Source: Bacteriovorax stolpii (GTDB taxonomy: Bacteria > Bdellovibrionota > Bacteriovoracia > Bacteriovoracales > Bacteriovoracaceae). From it: a stretch of 9,796 nt of DNA. Made by a program: the position numbers and the translations under genes. How positions within the stretch are numbered: the first letter of the stretch is position 1; each line of letters opens with the position of its first letter. The DNA lies in assembly GCA_945890905.1 (NCBI GenBank), contig CAMDDI010000117.1, positions 1 through 9,796 on the forward strand, in the 5' to 3' direction. The notes below the pieces were generated by a model that was given only the letters and a program-made list of their open reading frames with translations, ran no database searches and was not told where the DNA came from. Below are positions 6,433 to 9,796 of the stretch, piece by piece.

Positions 6433-7353
6433 TTAGTTATGCCCCGTCATCTTGGCCACTTCATCAGCGAAGTTTTCTTCTTTTTTCTGAAGACCTTCAC
6501 CTAGATTGAACTTCACGAACTTAGTTACTTTAAGAGCTGCACCTGCAGTCTTACCAACAGTCTCGATCAATTTAGCCACAGTTGTATCTGGGTCTTTAAC
6601 AAATGATTGCTCATAGAGACAAACATCAGAAGCTAACTTATTGAGCTTACCTTTAACGATATTTGGAATCATTGCTTCTGGCTTACCTTGCTCCTTAAGT
6701 TGAGCAGCGTAAACTTCAGCTTCACGAGCTTTGAAAGCTTCGTCAATTTCATTAGCGTTTAAGAAAGTTGGATTTGCAGCAGCGATTTGCATACAAAGAT
6801 CCTTTGCAAGATCTTTAACAGCTTCATTTGTTGCAACGTCTTTATCAGATTCAATTACGCAAAGTACGCCAATTTTCCCTGAGTGAACGTATGATCCGAT
6901 CAATCCATTTCCAGCAAGCTTAACAGTCTCAAGACGACGAACATCAATTTTTTCGCCAATCTTAATTGTGAGTTCTGAAATCATATCTTTAAGTGCAGAT
7001 CCATTTGCAGCTTTTGCAGCAAGAAGTTGCTCGATATCATTGTATCCACCTTCAACCGCAACATTTGCGGCCGTAGCAGCAAAGTTAAGGAAGTCAGGTG
7101 ACTTACCAGCAAAATCAGTTTCAGAGTTAACTTCAACCAAAGATGCTTGTTTACCTTTAACAACTGCAAGAACAGTACCTTCAGTAGCAATACGTGATTG
7201 CTTTTTTGCAGCGGCAGCTAAGCCCTTTGCTCTTAAGTAATCTACAGCTTTTTGAAAATCACCAGTTGTTTCATCAAGAGCTTTTTTACAATCCATCATC
7301 CCTGCGCCAGTTTGCTCGCGAAGGTTTTTTACGTCTGTAGCTGTATATGCCAT
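6433..7353 (-). CDS. tsf: Translation elongation factor Ts
   Basis: Guanine-nucleotide exchange factor that recharges EF-Tu with GTP in the cytosol. 306 residues, slightly longer than the 283 of E. coli. The N-terminal UBA-like domain contains VKNLREQTGAGMMDCKKAL (8-26) and DYLRAKGLAAAAKK (38-51), both family signatures. SETDFAGKSPDF (77-88) holds the Thr-Asp-Phe loop that inserts into EF-Tu. Two repeated core subdomains follow, with IGSYVH in the first, and a final segment ends at MTGHN. The ATG at 7351-7353 has AAGGA nine bases upstream. Spacing to rpsB is 29 bases, with no hairpin seen, so the two are probably co-transcribed as in most bacteria. Confidence 0.98.
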   Translation of the reverse strand: MAYTATDVKNLREQTGAGMMDCKKALDETTGDFQKAVDYLRAKGLAAAAKKQSRIATEGTVLAVVKGKQASLVEVNSETDFAGKSPDFLNFAATAANVAVEGGYNDIEQLLAAKAANGSALKDMISELTIKIGEKIDVRRLETVKLAGNGLIGSYVHSGKIGVLCVIESDKDVATNEAVKDLAKDLCMQIAAANPTFLNANEIDEAFKAREAEVYAAQLKEQGKPEAMIPNIVKGKLNKLASDVCLYEQSFVKDPDTTVAKLIETVGKTAGAALKVTKFVKFNLGEGLQKKEENFADEVAKMTGHN

Positions 7354-7382
7354 ATAGGTAATTCCTTTATACTTCTAAAAAA

Positions 7383-8174
7383 TTAAACTTCGTCAGCACC
7401 TTGAAGATCGATATCTTTCTCATATTTTGCAAGAATTTCTTGCTCAAGAGCTGTATCGCGATTGTCTTCAGAACCATCGTCTTTACGAGCTTTGCTTCCG
7501 CCTTCAGTGATGGCTTGAGCGAAGTAGTCTAAGAAAAGAGTGATTGATTTAAGAGCATCATCGTTTCCAGGAACAACGTACTCGATTCCAGTAGGGTCAC
7601 AGTTTGTATCTGTGATTGCTACAACAGGAATACCTAGAACAGCAGCTTCTTTAACTGCAATGTGTTCATTGTTTGGATCGATGATAAAGATAGCTCCTGG
7701 GAGCTTTCTCATATTCTTAATCCCACCGAGAGTTTTCTCAAGTTTGATCACTTCTTTCTCAACGTTCGACTGCTCTTTTTTAGTTAAGAGTTTGTAGTCT
7801 CCGTTTTCTTTCATCTTTTCAACTTTACGAATCTTATCGATCGATAGAGCGATCGTTTTGTAGTTTGTAAGCATTCCGCCCAACCAGCGAGAAGTAACGT
7901 GGAAAGATCCGCAAGACTCTGCAGTTTTCTTAACCATGTCAGCCGCTTGTCTTTTTGTTCCTACGAACAAAACTGACTTGCCTTGAGCTGAAGTTTTTTT
8001 CAAAAACTCGAAAGCCTTTTCTGCAAGAGGAAGAGTTTGTTGAAGATCGATGATGTAAATTCCGTTACGTTCGCCGTAAACGTATTTTTTCATCTTTGGA
8101 TTCCACTTGTGTGTTTGGTGACCGAAGTGGGCGCCGGCCTCAAGCAATTGCTTGACGTCTAACTTTGAAGACAT
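7383..8174 (-). CDS. rpsB: 30S ribosomal protein S2
   Basis: Small-subunit protein binding late at the head-platform junction and needed for S1 docking. 263 residues. MSSKLDVKQLLEAGAHFGHQT (start to residue 21) carries the conserved GAHFGH, followed by WNPKMKKYVYGERNGIYIIDL, VGTKRQA, RWLGGMLTN (the S2 signature) and IDPNNEHIAVKEA, AITDTNCDP and PGNDDA. The C-terminus is an acidic polar tail (about 225-263), common in S2 proteins. The ATG at 8172-8174 has a strong AAGGAG (8180-8185) five bases upstream. The gene heads the downstream cluster and its 5' leader has clear structure, matching the known habit of S2 of controlling its own rpsB-tsf mRNA in some proteobacteria; that control is only inferred here. 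Confidence 0.98.
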   Translation of the reverse strand: MSSKLDVKQLLEAGAHFGHQTHKWNPKMKKYVYGERNGIYIIDLQQTLPLAEKAFEFLKKTSAQGKSVLFVGTKRQAADMVKKTAESCGSFHVTSRWLGGMLTNYKTIALSIDKIRKVEKMKENGDYKLLTKKEQSNVEKEVIKLEKTLGGIKNMRKLPGAIFIIDPNNEHIAVKEAAVLGIPVVAITDTNCDPTGIEYVVPGNDDALKSITLFLDYFAQAITEGGSKARKDDGSEDNRDTALEQEILAKYEKDIDLQGADEV

Positions 8175-8179
8175 AAAAA

Positions 8180-8185
8180 CTCCTT
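8180..8185 (-). promoter_or_regulatory. rpsB Shine-Dalgarno site
   Basis: AAGGAG with a 5-base spacer to the ATG. Its first two A residues also belong to the segment ACCTACCAA, which can pair with an upstream leader element, so access to this site could be regulated. Confidence 0.8.
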
Positions 8186-8247
8186 GGTAGGTTGTATCGA
8201 ATCACTTTGTGCCGTCACTACAACGGACCAACCAATTTAAAGTGATT
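8184..8247 (-). promoter_or_regulatory. Structured rpsB 5' leader, potential pseudoknot
   Basis: Reading the transcribed strand, AATCACTTT (8247-8239) pairs perfectly with AAAGTGATT (8208-8200). Inside this 9-bp stem lies TTGGTTGGT (8235-8227), which can pair, with one mismatch, with ACCTACCAA (8192-8184) beyond the stem. A small hairpin, CCGT (8226-8223) with ACGG (8215-8212), sits between. The order A-B-hairpin-A'-B' is that of a pseudoknot, with linkers of 3 to 7 bases, and B' ends in the rpsB Shine-Dalgarno. A binding role for ribosomal protein S2 is inference from autoregulation known in other bacteria; I cannot match this to a described leader motif. Confidence 0.45.
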
Positions 8248-8252
8248 AGATT

Positions 8253-8266
8253 TCCCCTTATGGGGA
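8253..8266 (-). other. Small hairpin in the rpsB leader
   Basis: TCCCC and GGGGA form a 5-bp stem around an ATAA loop, about 5 bases upstream of the larger structured segment. It has no following U-tract, so it does not look like a terminator. It could be part of the leader fold or simply chance. Confidence 0.35.
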
Positions 8267-8286
8267 TGTAATAATTTGGTCACATG

Positions 8287-8315
8287 GTAATAGCATGCGA
8301 CACCCTTTAGAGCAA
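8287..8315 (-). promoter_or_regulatory. Candidate sigma-70 type promoter for rpsB-tsf and downstream genes
   Basis: On the minus strand TTGCTC (8310-8315) and TATTAC (8287-8292) are separated by 17 bases, the ideal spacing. Matches to consensus are partial (three of six and four of six). The position, just after the ftsK stop and about 110 bases before the rpsB start, fits a leader long enough to hold the folded element. A second TATTAC lies about 18 bases further downstream but without a good -35 box. This is a plausible guess, not a firm call. Confidence 0.35.
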
Positions 8316-8332
8316 GATTTTTCAGAATGAAA

Positions 8333-9796
8333 TCAAGGCGTTGAATCACTCGGTGGAGGTACTAAAACCTTGCGTGGTTTAGATCCTTGAGCAGGCCCTA
8401 CCACACCATGACGCTCCATTTCTTCTATTAAATTTGCGGCCCGGTTATACCCCACACCCAGTCTTCTCTGGAGAAATGAGGCACTTGCAAGTCTATGCAT
8501 CGCGACAGTTCGTACTGCCTCATCATATTTTTCGTCTTTATCGCCCAAAACTTCGCCGGCCTCTAAGATTGAATCAGCATCATCTTGATTAGTTCCGTTG
8601 TTCTCAATGAACTCAATGGCACTATTGTCGTACTGCGTTGGTAGGGTAGAGAGTTTTTTAACCAAAGCTTCAATCTCATCTTCTTCCACAAACGCGGAGT
8701 GCATTCGAAGTGTTTCAATACCCTGTTTAAAGAGCATGTCCCCTTTACCGAGTAGCATTTCTGCACCCATGGTATCAAGAATCACTCGCGAATCCATATT
8801 GGTTGTCACTCGGAAAGCAACGCGAGTTGGGAAGTTTGCTTTAATCACACCAGTAATAACATCGGTTGATGGTCTCTGTGTTGCGAGAACAATATGAATC
8901 CCACAGGCACGAGCTTTAGCCGCCAAACGACTAATTGAATTCTCGATGGCCTTACCAGATTTTGAAAGAACAAGATCCGCAAACTCATCCACTACAATTA
9001 CAAGGAACGGCATTTCAAAACTCATGGCATCTACATCTGGATAATAGCGATTTATTTTGCATAGGAGCTCGTGTCCAGAAATTTTTGCTTTCTTATTGAA
9101 GCCATCAATATTTTTCACGGCAAAATCTTTAAGAAGTGAATATCTTCTCTCCATCTCATCTATTGCCCACAAGAGTGCAACCGAAGCAATCGATGAATCA
9201 GTGATAACCGGCATAATCAAATGCGGTAGTGTCGCGTACAAAGCAAGCTCAAGTTGCTTGGGATCAATCATGATTAAGCGAAGTTTTTTCGGAGACAGTT
9301 TGATGATGAGTGAAACAAGAAGTGTGTTCACAAATACAGATTTACCCGCACCTGTTGTACCCGCCACTAAGAAGTGCGGAGTAGATGCAAGATCGATGAT
9401 CGCAGCATCGCCATAAGCATCCTTACCCATAGCTATCGGAAGCCTGTAGCTTGAGTCTCTGAAGGCATCTGATCTTAAAACTTCATCTAGATAAATGAGA
9501 TCTCTTGGATTTCGTGGAACTTCAATTCCGATGGTCGACTTGCCTTTCATCGGATGCATCAAGCGAATCGGCGCCCCCTTTAAGGCCAAGCTCAAATCAT
9601 CTACGCGATTGGTGACTCCAGAAACTTTTACACCAGAACCCAACTCGAGTTCAAAAGTATCCACTACTGGACCTTTCAGAACGTTGATAATCTGGGCGGA
9701 AATATTGAATTCTTTCAACTTATCTTCAATCGCTTTAGCAATTTTAACAAAGTACTGATCCTCAGGGTTGTTTGTGTGATTGGCGTGATTTTTTGG
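8333..9796 (-). CDS. ftsK: DNA translocase FtsK, C-terminal motor and DNA-reading domains (5' end outside window)
   Basis: Septal hexameric DNA pump that moves the chromosome termini through the closing septum and activates XerCD recombination at dif. 487 residues are visible and the frame is open to the right edge; the N-terminal membrane domain lies outside. A polar linker (about the first 16 visible residues) leads to the alpha subdomain, with MHPMKGKSTIGIEVPR. The RecA-like beta domain has the Walker A GTTGAGKS (9338-9361), Walker B VIVVDEFADL, and IHIVLATQRPSTDVITG. The winged-helix gamma domain, RLASASFLQRRLGVGYNRAA then RKVLVPPP, is the part that reads KOPS in E. coli. The TTG at 9716-9718 is not the start, because homologous sequence continues upstream of it. 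No hairpin terminator is visible after the stop; rpsB begins 158 bases on. SpoIIIE-type translocases share these domains, so the name is by family. Confidence 0.95.
   Translation of the reverse strand, partial: PKNHANHTNNPEDQYFVKIAKAIEDKLKEFNISAQIINVLKGPVVDTFELELGSGVKVSGVTNRVDDLSLALKGAPIRLMHPMKGKSTIGIEVPRNPRDLIYLDEVLRSDAFRDSSYRLPIAMGKDAYGDAAIIDLASTPHFLVAGTTGAGKSVFVNTLLVSLIIKLSPKKLRLIMIDPKQLELALYATLPHLIMPVITDSSIASVALLWAIDEMERRYSLLKDFAVKNIDGFNKKAKISGHELLCKINRYYPDVDAMSFEMPFLVIVVDEFADLVLSKSGKAIENSISRLAAKARACGIHIVLATQRPSTDVITGVIKANFPTRVAFRVTTNMDSRVILDTMGAEMLLGKGDMLFKQGIETLRMHSAFVEEDEIEALVKKLSTLPTQYDNSAIEFIENNGTNQDDADSILEAGEVLGDKDEKYDEAVRTVAMHRLASASFLQRRLGVGYNRAANLIEEMERHGVVGPAQGSKPRKVLVPPPSDSTP

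Noticed and set aside
8293..8298. GCATGC palindrome within the proposed rpsB promoter spacer as a regulator site
   Set aside because: Six bases with no flanking symmetry is too little evidence.
9716..9718. Possible start of ftsK at this TTG
   Set aside because: The same frame continues upstream without a stop to the window edge, and FtsK needs an N-terminal membrane domain and linker; the start lies outside the window.
1..9796. Mobile element, CRISPR array, tRNA/rRNA gene or transferred island
   Set aside because: I saw no repeats with regular spacing, no transposase or integrase, no tRNA-like fold, and composition and strand are uniform across a conserved housekeeping cluster.

Overview
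The window is a compact, single-direction block of housekeeping genes. Every supported gene lies on the minus strand, so transcription runs from high to low coordinates. DNA is AT-rich, spacing is tight, and several genes overlap or abut. In transcription order it holds ftsK (C-terminal part, cut by the right edge), rpsB, tsf, pyrH, frr, uppS, cdsA, rseP, tsaB, a psd-like gene, and pssA (cut by the left edge). There is no sign of mobile elements, CRISPR, tRNA or rRNA, and no gene-free stretch longer than about 160 bases.

The order rpsB-tsf-pyrH-frr-uppS-cdsA-rseP is the classic proteobacterial translation, envelope and lipid cluster. Here dxr and bamA, which usually sit inside or after it, are absent, and tsaB-psd-pssA follows instead. 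Low GC, a Gram-negative envelope cluster and divergent lipid genes suggest a deltaproteobacterial-type lineage, perhaps Bdellovibrionota (Bacteriovorax/Peredibacter-like). That taxonomic call is inference at about 45% confidence.

Region by region: 8333-9796 is the DNA translocase ftsK. 8175-8332 is the main non-coding stretch, with a plausible promoter and a compact leader that can fold as a pseudoknot ending on the rpsB Shine-Dalgarno site. 6433-8174 holds ribosomal protein S2 and EF-Ts. 6370-6432 holds a strong hairpin with a short U-tract, a likely partial terminator. 4319-6369 encodes UMP kinase, ribosome recycling factor and undecaprenyl diphosphate synthase. 1938-4318 encodes CDP-diglyceride synthase and the RseP site-2 protease. 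1-1934 encodes TsaB, a phosphatidylserine decarboxylase homologue and phosphatidylserine synthase.

The genes combine translation (rpsB, tsf, frr, tsaB), nucleotide supply (pyrH), wall lipid carrier (uppS), phospholipid synthesis (cdsA to pssA to psd) and envelope stress proteolysis (rseP). The most striking observation is that the Psd homologue appears to have lost all three catalytic residues (Asp to His, His to Lys, and the pyruvoyl-forming Ser to Gly) while keeping an intact reading frame and operon position. It may therefore be a pseudoenzyme, leaving open how this organism turns phosphatidylserine into phosphatidylethanolamine.
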